Shown: positions 25,801 to 37,829 of the stretch, piece after piece
How positions within the stretch are numbered: the stretch's first letter is position 1
Layout of the letters: each line of letters opens with the position of its first letter
Program-made: the position numbers and the translations under genes
NCBI RefSeq assembly: GCF_902497555.1
Contig: NZ_CABVGP010000002.1
Coordinates: 2,306,501-2,370,500 of the forward strand
Direction: 5' to 3'
DNA: 64,000 bases
Origin: Amycolatopsis camponoti
GTDB lineage: Bacteria > Actinomycetota > Actinomycetes > Mycobacteriales > Pseudonocardiaceae
Notes under the pieces: model-generated
The model's input: only the letters and a program-made list of their open reading frames with translations
Database searches by the model: none
Told to the model about the DNA's origin: nothing

Positions 25801-26091
25801 CCGCGCCTGCAGGTCGGTGAACGTGCGGCCGTCGGTGACGGCGAACTGCAGCGTCTCGACGTTCGTGTTGTCGATCACCGGCGCGTACACGTCGGACAGC
25901 ACGCCGCCGGCCACCGTGAACCACGCCTTGCTCGTCGTGTTCCGCGCGGTACCCAGGCAGTCCTTGCGGGCCAGGCCGAAGTGCGAGAGGGCACCCGGCC
26001 CCGGATCCGCGGCGGCGACCGCCGCCGGTGCGGGGAGGAGAGCCGCGGCGAGCACCGCGCAGAGCACCACGGACCACGTCGACCGAGTCAT
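22822..26091 (-). CDS. Secreted GH15 glucoamylase/glucodextranase with C-terminal accessory domains
   Basis: 1089 residues. Sec signal peptide (residues 1-27, ending AVAAADP). Residues ~30-290 form the bacterial glucoamylase N-terminal beta-sandwich. The (alpha/alpha)6 GH15 catalytic domain follows (~300-700), with likely general acid Glu in GDQLDESAYPI near 430 and general base Glu in GLIPEQAWE near 693. Then an immunoglobulin-like module (~750-840) and a C-terminal glucodextranase-type beta domain (~845-1075). It releases glucose from exposed alpha-glucan ends outside the cell. The layout matches Arthrobacter-type glucodextranase more than short glucoamylases; substrate (starch or dextran) cannot be settled here. 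Confidence 0.9.
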   Translation of the reverse strand: MTRSTWSVVLCAVLAAALLPAPAAVAAADPGPGALSHFGLARKDCLGTARNTTSKAWFTVAGGVLSDVYAPVIDNTNVETLQFAVTDGRTFTDLQARDMTYTVRTSAGGMACEITSTPRSGRYRLVTEYLADPARTGVLIRTRLDPLRGSGQDLKVYVRFDASINGNGGGGPANGGGDTATVDAATSALVSADANTVSSAPARDYATPLAAALRADRRFLGTSSGFAGTAGDGLAQLDRDHRLTDRTPSAVNGNVVQTAQLDLQPRRPATLALGFGPDARAAVQTAGASLRTPFDQSYRDYARGWRDYDNGLIPLRGKDSDAYYQSVNVLKASEDKTFPGAVVASLGSPWGQAVSAGDAPGGKPVYFGSYREIFARDLYESFSGLLAAGDRETARASVRWLFGRQQQPDGRFPRNSMLNGKKAPDSGGDQLDESAYPILMALQAGLDRDRTLYTDHIRAAADFVVAHGPSFGSERWEEQGGYSPSTIAAEIAGLVAAGVIADRNGDPARARVYRATADHFQRGIKGWTVTSTGPYGGRYFLRLTKNGDPDSEWIYNLGNGSVDADQRAVVDAGFLELTRLGVLPANDPDVTASLGVVDRVIKRDTPTGPGWYRYGTSTPGSEDGYGDCYEPDPTNCAPTGAPWPGPNTGSGHLWPVLAGERGEQAVQTGDRAGAAALLRAMRAQTGGTGLIPEQAWENPAVPASPYGSDPRTASIGFAPGQPAGSVAPLSWAQSQSVRLARALDDGRLPEQPADVRARYVTHVPPAALAVTLDAPTSVSTATASVSGTAPAGSQVDLAVSNTDTGTTSVLSVRAAADGKFGATVPTPLGANVVTATATSGTGTGYAQKTISSDFVTGTVLLDAADPDGDDNGPGTYTYPTAGDFHAGAFDLQRFQVIDSGTNLVFRAQIRDLSPTFGSPLGAQLLTIYAHDPAATATSTAAPFPSRAYSIAAPDAWSRRLEVQGFADPALVDASGASLATPSVQASQATRYITVSVAKSAFGTPSAGWTFAVVLTGQDGNSPDQARPFTPTAGQYTFGLCAAGGTAPLCAADPATAPKALDVLTPSGVDQAVELDPTRGPVAVRGVPVG

Positions 26092-26213
26092 CCGCCCATC
26101 CGATCACGCCGGTCCGCGGCGCACCAGAGCCGAACGCAGCAGGAAAGTCGTCACCCGTGATTGAGAAATCCGACCGGTGGGTAGCAAACGAACAGTCCCC
26201 CGAGGAGGTGAAC

Positions 26214-26624
26214 GTGGAAGAGCACGGAGCGGACGGCTGGCGGTACCGCGGCACGATTTCGCCACGGACGCTGCCGAGTTTGCGGCGGCACCTCGTGTCG
26301 TGGCTGCGCAGACGCGCCGGTGACGAGGTCGGCAGGCAGGCCGACGACGTCGTCCTGGCCTGTTGGGAAGCGATGGCGAACGTGCTGGACCACGCCTACC
26401 GCGGCCGGCCCGGGCTGATCGACGTCCGGGCGAAGATCGACGAGGACGTCCTGATCGTCACCGTCGCCGACCAGGGGCGCTGGACCACGATCGCGGACCG
26501 GTCGGACGGCGGGCGCGGCCTGCGGCTGATCCAGGCCCTGGTCGACGGGCTCGATCTCCGGTCGACCGACGACGGCACGGTGATCACGCTGACCTGGCCG
26601 TTCCCGGTTCGCCGGACCGCTTGA
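26214..26624 (+). CDS. RsbW-like ATP-binding anti-sigma/serine kinase protein
   Basis: 136 residues, GHKL ATPase fold of the RsbW/HATPase_c_2 type. The N box is CWEAMANVLDHAYRG and the later boxes are VADQGRW and GGRGLRLIQALVD. The GTG start is set by GAGGAGG five bases upstream; the longer upstream frame runs antisense to the GH15 signal peptide. Such proteins bind a sigma factor or phosphorylate a STAS antagonist. It faces the GAF-ANTAR gene convergently and lies at the edge of the partner-switching island. Partner unknown. Confidence 0.88.
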   Translation: MEEHGADGWRYRGTISPRTLPSLRRHLVSWLRRRAGDEVGRQADDVVLACWEAMANVLDHAYRGRPGLIDVRAKIDEDVLIVTVADQGRWTTIADRSDGGRGLRLIQALVDGLDLRSTDDGTVITLTWPFPVRRTA

Positions 26625-26627
26625 GCG

Positions 26628-27359
26628 TCAGCCGGTCGAGAGGCTTTCGACGAACCGGGTCGCGACGTCCCGGAGCTTCACGTTGGTGTGCTGCGACTCC
26701 GCGATCAGGCGCTTCATGGCCTCGTCGGCGGGGATCCCGTGCACGGCCATGAGGATGCCCTTGGCCTGCTCGATCACCGCCCGCGAGCTCATCGCCGTCT
26801 CCAGCTCGGCGGCCCGCTGCCGGGCCCGGTGGTAGCGGCGCGTGGTGCGCAGCCCGAACGAGACGATCGTCGTGTAGAGCCGCAGCAGCCGGGAGTCGGT
26901 TTCGGCGAAGCCGTGGCCGCCGTAGCCGAAGAGGTTGAGCGCGCCGGCGAGGGAGCCGTCCACGCGTAGCGGCGCGGCGAGGTAGCTGCCGACGCCGAGG
27001 CTCAAGGCGTGGCTGGTGAATTCGGGCCACAGCGCGCCGGCCGTGGCGAGCGGCAGCCGGACGATCTCCCCGGTCTCGGCCGCCCGCAGGCACGGGCCCT
27101 CGCCCGCCGCGTACTGGACGCGGTCGATCTCGACGGCGCGTTCGTCGGTGGAGGCGGCGGTTTCCGGCTCGCCGTCGCGGATCGCGGTGATGCTGGCCAG
27201 GTCGGCCCCGGGGATGGCCCGGACGGCTTCGGCGCAGACGGCGTCGAGGATCTCCTGCTCGGAGGGCTCGGACTCCAGGGCACCCGTGAGGTCCGCCATC
27301 GCCGCGGTCAGCTCGTCGAGGTGCTCGGACGGGATCGGGTCCCCGGTCACTGCGCTCAC
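26628..27359 (-). CDS. GAF-ANTAR domain RNA-binding antiterminator-type regulator
   Basis: 243 residues. GAF domain at about 20-170 (ERAVEIDRVQYAAGEGPCLRAA and LGVGSYLAAPLRVDGSLAGALNLF). C-terminal ANTAR domain at ~178-235 (ELETAMSSRAVIEQAKGILMA, AFDE-type helix EAMKRLIAESQ, and NVKLRDVATRFVES). ANTAR domains bind paired RNA hairpins and prevent termination. The GAF domain probably senses a small molecule or redox/light cue. It is encoded alone, 3 bp from the convergent RsbW-like gene. Confidence 0.9.
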   Translation of the reverse strand: MSAVTGDPIPSEHLDELTAAMADLTGALESEPSEQEILDAVCAEAVRAIPGADLASITAIRDGEPETAASTDERAVEIDRVQYAAGEGPCLRAAETGEIVRLPLATAGALWPEFTSHALSLGVGSYLAAPLRVDGSLAGALNLFGYGGHGFAETDSRLLRLYTTIVSFGLRTTRRYHRARQRAAELETAMSSRAVIEQAKGILMAVHGIPADEAMKRLIAESQHTNVKLRDVATRFVESLSTG

Positions 27360-27459
27360 CTCCGTCCTCGGTTCCTGCGCGCACAGTACCCGCGGGCGGC
27401 ACGGCTCCGGCGATCGAGGAGGGCGGTGACTCCGGACCGGCGCTCGCTGCTGAACGTCA

Positions 27460-27503
27460 TGGGTTGGGCGCCGGGGTCACCTCGCGACGACCGGCGCAAC
27501 CCA
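27460..27503 (-). terminator. Long hairpin after the STAS gene
   Basis: Arms at 27460-27474 and 27491-27503 pair over 13 bp (TGGGTTG...CGCCGG with a 2-nt bulge) around a 16-nt loop. It lies 50-100 bp beyond the stop of the STAS gene on its transcribed strand and upstream of the GAF-ANTAR gene. Probably the end of the upstream operon; no T-run. Because it also precedes an ANTAR gene, a leader role is possible. Confidence 0.45.
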
Positions 27504-27556
27504 CCCGGCGACCGTCACTGAGCTGTGCGTACCCGGGTGCCGCGACAACCAACCCC

Positions 27557-27855
27557 TCAGCGGATCATCACTTTCGTCACCTGGGCGAGGCCGGAGACGC
27601 GCAGGACGCGCTCGAGCAGACGGGGCGCGGCCAGGCGCAGGTCGTGGGTGGCGGTCCGGTCGAACAGGGCCGCGATGCCCGCGCTGTCGATGTAGGTCAC
27701 CCCGGTCAGGTCGACCGTCAGCGAGACACCGGCAGCGAGCTCGCGGTCCAGGGCCGCGCCGAACTCGGCCACGTTGCTCAGGTCGACCTCACCGGTCACG
27801 GTCAGGGTCCGGTTCCCGTCGTCGCCCGCGGAGGCGACCAGCGTGAGTGCCGTCG

Positions 27856-27859
<4 letters not shown>
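27557..27859 (-). CDS. STAS-domain anti-sigma factor antagonist
   Basis: 100-residue single-domain STAS protein. The phosphorylatable Ser is in TYIDSAGIAALFDR near residue 55, and GEVDLSNVAEFGAAL is the typical beta-2/alpha-1 region. A GTG at 27859 is preferred because it overlaps the stop of the upstream giant kinase gene (GTGA) and has GGAG nine bases before it; an ATG at 27874 is an alternative. Dephosphorylated STAS proteins sequester RsbW-type kinases. The PP2C and RsbW domains fused in the preceding protein are the obvious partners. Confidence 0.9.
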
Positions 27860-31932
<4,073 letters not shown>

Positions 31933-32009
31933 CACCACTCCCGGTTGACGCGGTCCCGGCGAGCCTACCCGCCCGGAGCCGGAGCCGCCGTGTCGTGAAC
32001 GGGGGGTGC

Positions 32010-32429
32010 TCAACCGCCGGAAAGCCAGGTCATCGTGACCGTCGTGCCGTCTTCGCGGTGCACCTGCACGCTGTGGTCGGCGAGGCTGTCGATGAGCAGC
32101 AGGCCGCGTCCCCGCAACCCGTTCGTCGCGGTCGGGGCGCGCCAGGCGCCGTAGTCGGTGACCGTCACCGTCAAGCGGCCGTTCAGCGCCTCGGCGTGCA
32201 CGTCGATCGTGCCCGCGTCCCGGTCGCGGTACGCGTGCTCGGCGGAGTTGGCCATCGCTTCGTAGCCCGCGAGGACGACGTCCTCCTGGCGTTCTTCGCT
32301 CAGCCCGAGCGTGCCCAGCCAGTCCGCGAGTGCCCCGCGCAGCTCCGGCAGCCGGTTCGCCACGGCGGCGGTGCGCCGGTGGAACGTCGCCGGGGGCGCG
32401 GGCGCTCCCGGGGGGAGAGGGTCCGTCAT
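32010..32429 (-). CDS. RsbW-like ATP-binding anti-sigma/serine kinase protein
   Basis: 139 residues with the GHKL boxes GYEAMANSAEHAYRD (N box), VTDYGAWR and RGRGLLLIDSLADHS. The first ~25 residues are Pro-rich. The ATG overlaps the TGA of the SpoIIE-type gene upstream (ATGA), so STAS, PP2C and this kinase are one coupled set: antagonist, its phosphatase and its kinase. This is the classic composition of a partner-switching module, but no sigma gene is adjacent. Confidence 0.9.
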   Translation of the reverse strand: MTDPLPPGAPAPPATFHRRTAAVANRLPELRGALADWLGTLGLSEERQEDVVLAGYEAMANSAEHAYRDRDAGTIDVHAEALNGRLTVTVTDYGAWRAPTATNGLRGRGLLLIDSLADHSVQVHREDGTTVTMTWLSGG

Positions 32430-34000
32430 ACTTCGTCCTCTCCGCGGTGGTGCACGTGGATCAGCGCGATGTCGTCGTCGTGCCGGCCGCGGGTCAGCTC
32501 CGCGACCAGCTTGTCCCAGGCCGGGCCGAGGTCGGCCGCGCCCAGCACCTCCGGGATGCCCGCCAGGAGCCATTCCACACCCAGGGTGAGGTCGCGCGTG
32601 CGGCTTTCGACGAGTCCGTCGGTGTAGAGGACGAGATCGGCCCCCGGCGGGAACCCGGTGCTGCGCTGGGGGAACTCGGTGCCGATGCCCAGCGGTTGCG
32701 CCAGCGCCTCGCCGATCTCTTCGGGCGCGGCGCCCGGGCGCACCAGGATCGCCGGCAGGTGACCGGCGTTGGCGAAGGTCAGCGTGGCGTCGTCCGGCCG
32801 GTGGACCGCGTAGAAGCAGGTGACGAAGCTTTCGCCGAACAGCCCGCCGGTGAGCGCGGAGACGGCGCGCAGCACCTCCGAAGGCGGCAGCTCGAGCAGC
32901 GCGTAACAGCGGATGGCCGTGCGGACCTGGGCCATCACGGTCGCGGCCGTGACGCCGTGGCCGACGACGTCGCCGATCACGAACGCCGTCGCGCCGGACG
33001 GGAGCCGGATGACGTCGAACCAGTCGCCGCCCACCTTGCTGCCGGTCGCCGCGGGCAGGTAGCGGGTGAGCACGTCGAGGCCCGGCGCCGAGGGCGCGAC
33101 CGGCAGCATGCTGCGCGACAGTTCCGAAGCGAGGGTGCGCTCGCGCTCGTACAGGCGGGCGTTGTCGAGCGCGATGGCGGAGTAGGCGGCGATGCCTTCG
33201 GCGAGGTACTCGTGGCGCGCGGTGAACCGGTCCGGCCGCGAATGCCCGAAGAAGAACCCGCCCAGTACCTCTTCGCTGGTCGGGCTGATCACCGGCACCG
33301 CGAGGTAGCTGCACACGGGCAGGTGCCCGGCCGGCATCCCGTGGTGCGGCGCGTTCTTCCCGAACCGCGGGTCCCGCGTGATGTCGGGGCTGCGGACGGT
33401 GCCGTCGCCGTCGAACGTCGGCGCGAACACCGCGGTGTTGCGCGGCATGGGGAACCGGTCGAACGTCTCCCGCGGCACCCCCGAAATCGTGTACAGCGTG
33501 TAGGACTCGCCGAGCTCGTCGATCAGGTTGTAGAAGAACGCGCCGAACTCGGCGCCGGTCGCCCGGGTGGCCGCGTCGGTCGCGTCCTGCACCATCCGGT
33601 CGATGTCGAGCTGCGCGGTGAGCTCGCGGCCGGTGGAGTGCACCGCGTCGAGCACCGCCGCTTCGTCCCGCAGCTGCCGCACGGTGGCCGCCAGGTGGGC
33701 GGTCGCGGCTTCGACGGCTTCGGCCACGGCCGACGGTGTCCCGCCGACCTCGCCGGTGGTGTGGACCAGCACGCCGTGCCCGTCGCCGGTGACGGCGATC
33801 GCGGCGGTGACCTCGCGGCCGGGCAGCAGATCCGCCAGGACCACGCGGTCGGTCACGGCGACCGCGACGTGGTCGCCGAGCACCCGGCGCGCTTCGGCCG
33901 GGTCGAGGGGCCGGACTTCGGTGGCCGCAGCGGTTCCGGTGCCGTCGACGAACGCCCGGCGCACGGCGTCGAGCAGCTCGGCGAAGTCCGGTGCCGTCAT
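32426..34000 (-). CDS. GAF-SpoIIE (PP2C-type) serine phosphatase
   Basis: 524 residues. An N-terminal region of ~130 residues (ANTAR-free, alpha/beta, unknown) is followed by a GAF domain (~140-295, RATGAEFGAFFYNLIDE, VCSYLAVPVISPTSEEVLGGFFF). The C-terminal PP2C-like phosphatase domain (~320-520) carries GGDWFDVI, GDVVGHGVTAA, YTDGLVESR and HDDDIALIHV. It should dephosphorylate a STAS antagonist. ATGA overlaps join it to the STAS gene upstream and the RsbW-like gene downstream. Confidence 0.92.
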   Translation of the reverse strand: MTAPDFAELLDAVRRAFVDGTGTAAATEVRPLDPAEARRVLGDHVAVAVTDRVVLADLLPGREVTAAIAVTGDGHGVLVHTTGEVGGTPSAVAEAVEAATAHLAATVRQLRDEAAVLDAVHSTGRELTAQLDIDRMVQDATDAATRATGAEFGAFFYNLIDELGESYTLYTISGVPRETFDRFPMPRNTAVFAPTFDGDGTVRSPDITRDPRFGKNAPHHGMPAGHLPVCSYLAVPVISPTSEEVLGGFFFGHSRPDRFTARHEYLAEGIAAYSAIALDNARLYERERTLASELSRSMLPVAPSAPGLDVLTRYLPAATGSKVGGDWFDVIRLPSGATAFVIGDVVGHGVTAATVMAQVRTAIRCYALLELPPSEVLRAVSALTGGLFGESFVTCFYAVHRPDDATLTFANAGHLPAILVRPGAAPEEIGEALAQPLGIGTEFPQRSTGFPPGADLVLYTDGLVESRTRDLTLGVEWLLAGIPEVLGAADLGPAWDKLVAELTRGRHDDDIALIHVHHRGEDEV

Positions 34001-34389
34001 CCGGTGGCCAGCGCCTCGGAGAGCGACGGGTAGATGGCGAGCTCGTCGGTCAGCCGGGTCAGCTCCAGCGGCCGCAAGGTGATCCGGCCGGTGGCCACCA
34101 CCCGCAGCGAGGTGGACACGGTCCGCCCGCGGTGCGCCCGCACGAGCTCGGCCATACCGGCGGAGGCGAGGAACGTCACCCCGGTCAGGTCGATGACGAG
34201 GACCGCGGGCCCGAGGCGGGCGGCGCGTTCGGCGAGCTGCCGGAGCTTGGGGGCCAGCGCGAGGTCGAGGTCCCCGTCGACCCGGAGCACGGCGGTGCCG
34301 TCCCGGTCCTCCAGTGCCACCGCGCCCGCCGAGCTCGCGGCGTCGCCGAGGGTGTTCCCGGTCTCGTCGGTGTCGGCCATGACGCTCAT
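33997..34389 (-). CDS. STAS-domain anti-sigma factor antagonist
   Basis: 130 residues. After a ~35-residue leader the STAS domain carries VDGDLDLALAPKLRQL and the phosphosite region VTFLASAGMAELVRAH (Ser near 85). ATGs at 34389 and 34380 are both possible, differing by three residues. It leads the STAS-PP2C-RsbW gene set and is divergent, with a ~160-bp gap, from another STAS gene with a very similar core (LASxG..L). Target kinase is probably the RsbW-like product two genes on. Confidence 0.9.
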   Translation of the reverse strand: MSVMADTDETGNTLGDAASSAGAVALEDRDGTAVLRVDGDLDLALAPKLRQLAERAARLGPAVLVIDLTGVTFLASAGMAELVRAHRGRTVSTSLRVVATGRITLRPLELTRLTDELAIYPSLSEALATG

Positions 34390-34547
34390 CCTGCCTGCTC
34401 GTGGGCGGCGTGCAAAACGGAAGTGGTGCTGACACGGCGGTCTCCGGCGAGGACGGGCATGATTGATCCCGGTTGAGCAGACAGCCTTGGCGATCACGCG
34501 CGCCCACCGGAGGGTCGCGGGCGCTGCCGAGGGCAAGGAGAAGCACG

Positions 34548-34931
34548 ATGACGGAGCACGTTCACACTGAGGGCTCGGCCACCCCTGTGCCATTCGGCGA
34601 GTTCCGGATCGCCCGAATGGAGCAGGGCGACGCACTCGTCCTCGAGGTGGCCGGGGACGTGGACACGACCACCGCGCCGGCCCTCGTCCGGGCGGCCGGA
34701 GAGGCACTGGCCGAAAAACCGCCCCTGCTGGTGGTCGACCTGACCGGGGTGGAGTTCCTCGCCTCGCCCGGGTTGACGGCGCTGCTGACCATCCACCGCG
34801 ACGCCGGCCCCGGCACCGCGGTGCGGATCGTCGCGTCCGGCCGGGCGACGTTGCGCCCGATCCAGCTGACCGGGCTCGAGGAGAGCCTTTCGCTGTTCCC
34901 GACCCGGGAAGCGGCGCTGGCCTCGTCCTGA
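34548..34931 (+). CDS. STAS-domain anti-sigma factor antagonist
   Basis: 127 residues, STAS domain from about residue 15: VAGDVDTTTAPALVRAAG and VEFLASPGLTALLTIHRD. In the phosphosite region the usual SAG is SPG. AAGGAG eight bases upstream supports the ATG. It is divergent from the STAS-PP2C-RsbW set and convergent with the GAF-PP2C gene. The two divergent STAS proteins end in related sequences (LRPIQLTGLEESLSLFP versus LRPLELTRLTDELAIYP), indicating recent paralogy. Confidence 0.9.
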   Translation: MTEHVHTEGSATPVPFGEFRIARMEQGDALVLEVAGDVDTTTAPALVRAAGEALAEKPPLLVVDLTGVEFLASPGLTALLTIHRDAGPGTAVRIVASGRATLRPIQLTGLEESLSLFPTREAALASS

Positions 34932-34952
34932 CCGGTGTCGTCCCGGCCCGCC

Positions 34953-36176
34953 TCATTCGCCGGCCGGGACGACCTGGCGCTCGATGACCAGCAGGGCGAC
35001 GTCGTCCTGCGCGGCCTGATGGCCGATCAGCGAGGCCATGATCTGCGCGCAGGCCCGTTCGGGGTCCCCGGCGCGCAGGGCCTCCGCCAGCTGCAGCATC
35101 CCCACGTCCACCGGCCGGTCCCGGCGCTCGACCAGGCCGTCGGTGTAGAACGCCAGCACACTGCCCGGTGTCAGCTCGACCACCGTCGTGCGCCGCCGGG
35201 GCTGCCCGATGGTCAAGCCGATCGGGGGGTCCGCGGGCACGTCCAGCAGCCGGCCCGGTCCGCCGGCCGCGGTCTGCACGGGCGGCAGGTGCCCGGCGAG
35301 GGACAGGGCCATGGTGTCGCGGCCCGGCTCGACGATCCCGTAGGCGACGGTGGCCATCGCGCCGTGTTCGAAGTGGTTGGCCTTGCGGTCGAGCTTGGCG
35401 AGCACCTCGTCCGGGCTTTCGCAGTCGAGGGCGTAGGCACGCAGGGCACTGCGCAGCCGTCCCATGATCACGGCGGCCTCGAGTCCGTGGCCGGAGACGT
35501 CGCCCATCACGACGCCGAGCCGGTCGCCCGGCAGCATGAACAGGTCGTACCAATCGCCGCCGAGGCCGGTTTCCGCGCCGGGCACGTACCGGGCGCCGAA
35601 AGCGAGGCCGGGCACGTCGGGCAGGCTGCTGGGCAGCAGGCTGCGCTGCAGCGCCATGGTGGCGGAGCGGTTCTCCTCGAGCGACTCGACCTGGATCGCC
35701 ATCGCCAGGCGATCGGCGAGCAGCTGCATCGTGGCGATCTCGGGCTCGGTGAACTGCCGGGGCGAGACGACGCCGACGTGCAGCACCCCGACGAGCTCGG
35801 ACCCGGCGAGCATCGGCACGCCGAGCAGGGAACGCAGTCCCCGTTCCCAGAGCAGGGAGTTCACGACGGTGGTTTCGTCGACGCAGTCGAGGACGACGGG
35901 CGCGCGCTCGAGCGCCACCCGGCCGGCGAAGCCGCTGCCGACCGGCACCCGCACGCCCTGGTGGACCTCCTCCTCGATGCCGGCCGCCGCGAAGGCCACC
36001 AGCTGACGGCCACTGGCCTGGTACCGCAGCACGGTCGCGGTGTCGACGCCCATGACCTCACGCAGGCGCTGCAGCGTCTCGGCGAGCAGCTCGGCCAGCC
36101 CGAGGTGCTCGGCGGGCACGCCGATGATCTCTTCCAGCTGCCGGAGCCGGTCCTGGGTGTCGAGACTTCGCGACAT
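34953..36176 (-). CDS. GAF-SpoIIE (PP2C-type) serine phosphatase
   Basis: 407 residues. GAF domain at ~25-170 (RLREVMGVDTATVLRYQ, RVPVGSGFAGRVALERAPV, GVPMLAGSELVGVLHVG), short linker, then SpoIIE/PP2C domain at ~190-400 with GGDWYDLF, GDVSGHGLEAAVIMG, YTDGLVERR and AQDDVALLV. A compact RsbU-like phosphatase without HAMP or membrane part. It probably acts on one of the neighbouring STAS proteins in response to a cytosolic GAF ligand. Confidence 0.92.
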   Translation of the reverse strand: MSRSLDTQDRLRQLEEIIGVPAEHLGLAELLAETLQRLREVMGVDTATVLRYQASGRQLVAFAAAGIEEEVHQGVRVPVGSGFAGRVALERAPVVLDCVDETTVVNSLLWERGLRSLLGVPMLAGSELVGVLHVGVVSPRQFTEPEIATMQLLADRLAMAIQVESLEENRSATMALQRSLLPSSLPDVPGLAFGARYVPGAETGLGGDWYDLFMLPGDRLGVVMGDVSGHGLEAAVIMGRLRSALRAYALDCESPDEVLAKLDRKANHFEHGAMATVAYGIVEPGRDTMALSLAGHLPPVQTAAGGPGRLLDVPADPPIGLTIGQPRRRTTVVELTPGSVLAFYTDGLVERRDRPVDVGMLQLAEALRAGDPERACAQIMASLIGHQAAQDDVALLVIERQVVPAGE

Positions 36177-36258
36177 GCAAAGACCCTAGCCGGAAGTCCT
36201 TGGGGCGCCCAGCCGTGCCGGGTTTCACCGGCGGGTCCCGGCGGGTAACCAGCCCGGC

Positions 36259-36978
36259 GTGAGCGTCGACTTGGAGTGGGTGGCCGTGCTGCGGCACGGG
36301 CAGAGCACCGGGAACGTGGCCAGGGAAGAGGCGGAGTCGGCCGGGGCGGATGTGATCGACGTCGCCGAACGCGACGCCGACGTCCCGCTGACCGACCTGG
36401 GCCGGGAACAGGCGAAGGCGGCGGGGGAGCTGTTCGCCGCCCGCCCGCCGGACCTCGTGGTCACCTCGACCTACCGCCGGGCCTGGGACACCGCCCGCCT
36501 GGCCGCGCCCGCGGGGGTGCCGATCGTCCCGGACGAGCGGCTGCGCGACCGCGAGCTCGGCGTGCTGGACCTGCTGACGTCGCACGGGGTCCGCGAGCGG
36601 TGGCCCGACGAGCTGCGGCGCAAGCGGCGGCTGGGCAAGTTCTACTACCGGCCGCCGGGCGGGGAGTCCTGGGCGGACGTCGTGCTGCGGCTGCGGTCCC
36701 TGCTGCGCGAGCTGAGCGCGGACCACCCCGGCCGGCGCGTTCTGCTGGCCGCGCACGAGATGACCGTCTACGCGCTGCGCTACCTCCTCGAAGGGCTGCC
36801 GGAACCCGACCTGCTGCGCGTCGCCGGCAGCACCGAAATCCCGAACGGCTCGGTCACCTCCTGGGAGCGCGACCGCGACGGCGGGTTCACCATGGTGCTG
36901 GCCCAGGAGGTCGGCCACCTGCGCGCCACCGACACCCCGCCGACGGCGGACGACGATGCCGCCGAGCAGCTCTCCTGA
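36259..36978 (+). CDS. Histidine phosphatase family protein (phosphoglycerate mutase-like)
   Basis: 239 residues. The catalytic RHGQS is at residues 11-15 and the later conserved elements are LTDLGREQAKAAGELF, DERLRDRELGVLD and the second catalytic His in LLAAHEMTVYALRY. It is likely a phosphomonoesterase rather than a glycolytic mutase, given length and context. The GTG start lies in the short gap after the divergent phosphatase gene. The 3' end overlaps the next gene by 23 bp, suggesting coupling with the NAD(P)H-hydrate repair enzyme. Confidence 0.88.
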   Translation: MSVDLEWVAVLRHGQSTGNVAREEAESAGADVIDVAERDADVPLTDLGREQAKAAGELFAARPPDLVVTSTYRRAWDTARLAAPAGVPIVPDERLRDRELGVLDLLTSHGVRERWPDELRRKRRLGKFYYRPPGGESWADVVLRLRSLLRELSADHPGRRVLLAAHEMTVYALRYLLEGLPEPDLLRVAGSTEIPNGSVTSWERDRDGGFTMVLAQEVGHLRATDTPPTADDDAAEQLS

Positions 36979-37825
36979 CCCGGTCCCGATCAGCCCGGCC
37001 CTGTTGCGGGACAGGCTGATCGGCACCGGGGACCGCGGAACGGTGCTCGTGCTCGGCGGCGCCCGGACGGTGCCGGGCGCGCCGGCGCTGTCCGGCACCG
37101 CCGCCCTGCGCGCCGGCGCCGGCACGCTGCAGCTCGCGGTCAGCGAACGGCACGCGGTCGCGATCGGCGTCTCGGTCCCCGAGTCCTCGGTGTACGGGCT
37201 GCCCGAGACCGAGTCCGGCGCGATCGGTGCCGGCGCCGTCGACCGGCTCGCCGAGGTGCTTCCCGGCGTCGGCACCCTCGTCGTCGGTCCCGGCCTCACC
37301 GGCGCCGGGGAAACCGAAGACCTGCTGCGCCGCTTGGTGCCCGCCCTCGCCCCGGACGCCCGGGTGGTGCTCGACGCGTTCGCGCTCGGGGCGCTCAGCC
37401 GGGCCCCCGAACTGGCGAAACCCCTGGCGGGCCGGCTCGTGCTGACGCCGAACCGGACCGAAGCCGCGTTCCTCGACGACCGCGCCGAAGAGGACGTCGA
37501 CGACCTCGAGACCGCGGTCCGGATCGCGGATCGCTACGACGCGGTCGTGCTGCTGATGGGCGTGATCGCCGAGCCGGGCGGGCGCACCTGGCGCGACGGC
37601 AGCGGCCACGTCGGGCTGGCGACATCCGGCAGCGGTGACGTCCTGGCCGGGCTGACCGGCGGTTTCCTCGCCCGCGGGGCGGACCTCGGCCAGGCCGCCT
37701 GCTGGGCGACGCACGTCCACGCCGTGGCGGGCCAGCGGCTGATCCCGGACACCGGGAGCACCGGCCTGCTCGCGCGCGAGCTGGTCGCCGAGATCCCCCG
37801 GGTGATCGCGGAGCTGGAACGCTGA
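36956..37825 (+). CDS. nnrD: ADP-dependent NAD(P)H-hydrate dehydratase
   Basis: 289 residues, YjeF C-terminal/ribokinase-like fold. It converts damaged S-NAD(P)HX back to NAD(P)H using ADP. Visible signatures are VLVLGGARTVPGAPALSG (substrate loop), GPGLTGAGET, LTPNRTEAAFL, and GSGDVLAGLTGGFLARG where the family usually has GTGDVLAG. The N-terminal epimerase domain of bifunctional NnrD is absent. Translation overlaps the upstream phosphatase. The gene ends 4 bp before the convergent SDR. Confidence 0.88.
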   Translation: MPPSSSPDPVPISPALLRDRLIGTGDRGTVLVLGGARTVPGAPALSGTAALRAGAGTLQLAVSERHAVAIGVSVPESSVYGLPETESGAIGAGAVDRLAEVLPGVGTLVVGPGLTGAGETEDLLRRLVPALAPDARVVLDAFALGALSRAPELAKPLAGRLVLTPNRTEAAFLDDRAEEDVDDLETAVRIADRYDAVVLLMGVIAEPGGRTWRDGSGHVGLATSGSGDVLAGLTGGFLARGADLGQAACWATHVHAVAGQRLIPDTGSTGLLARELVAEIPRVIAELER

Positions 37826-37829
37826 GCCG

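Noticed and set aside
22252..26160. A 1302-codon open frame opposite the GH15 gene
   Set aside because: Antisense shadow typical of GC-rich DNA; low-complexity Arg/Val/Gly composition and no domain, while the GH15 protein on the other strand is complete.
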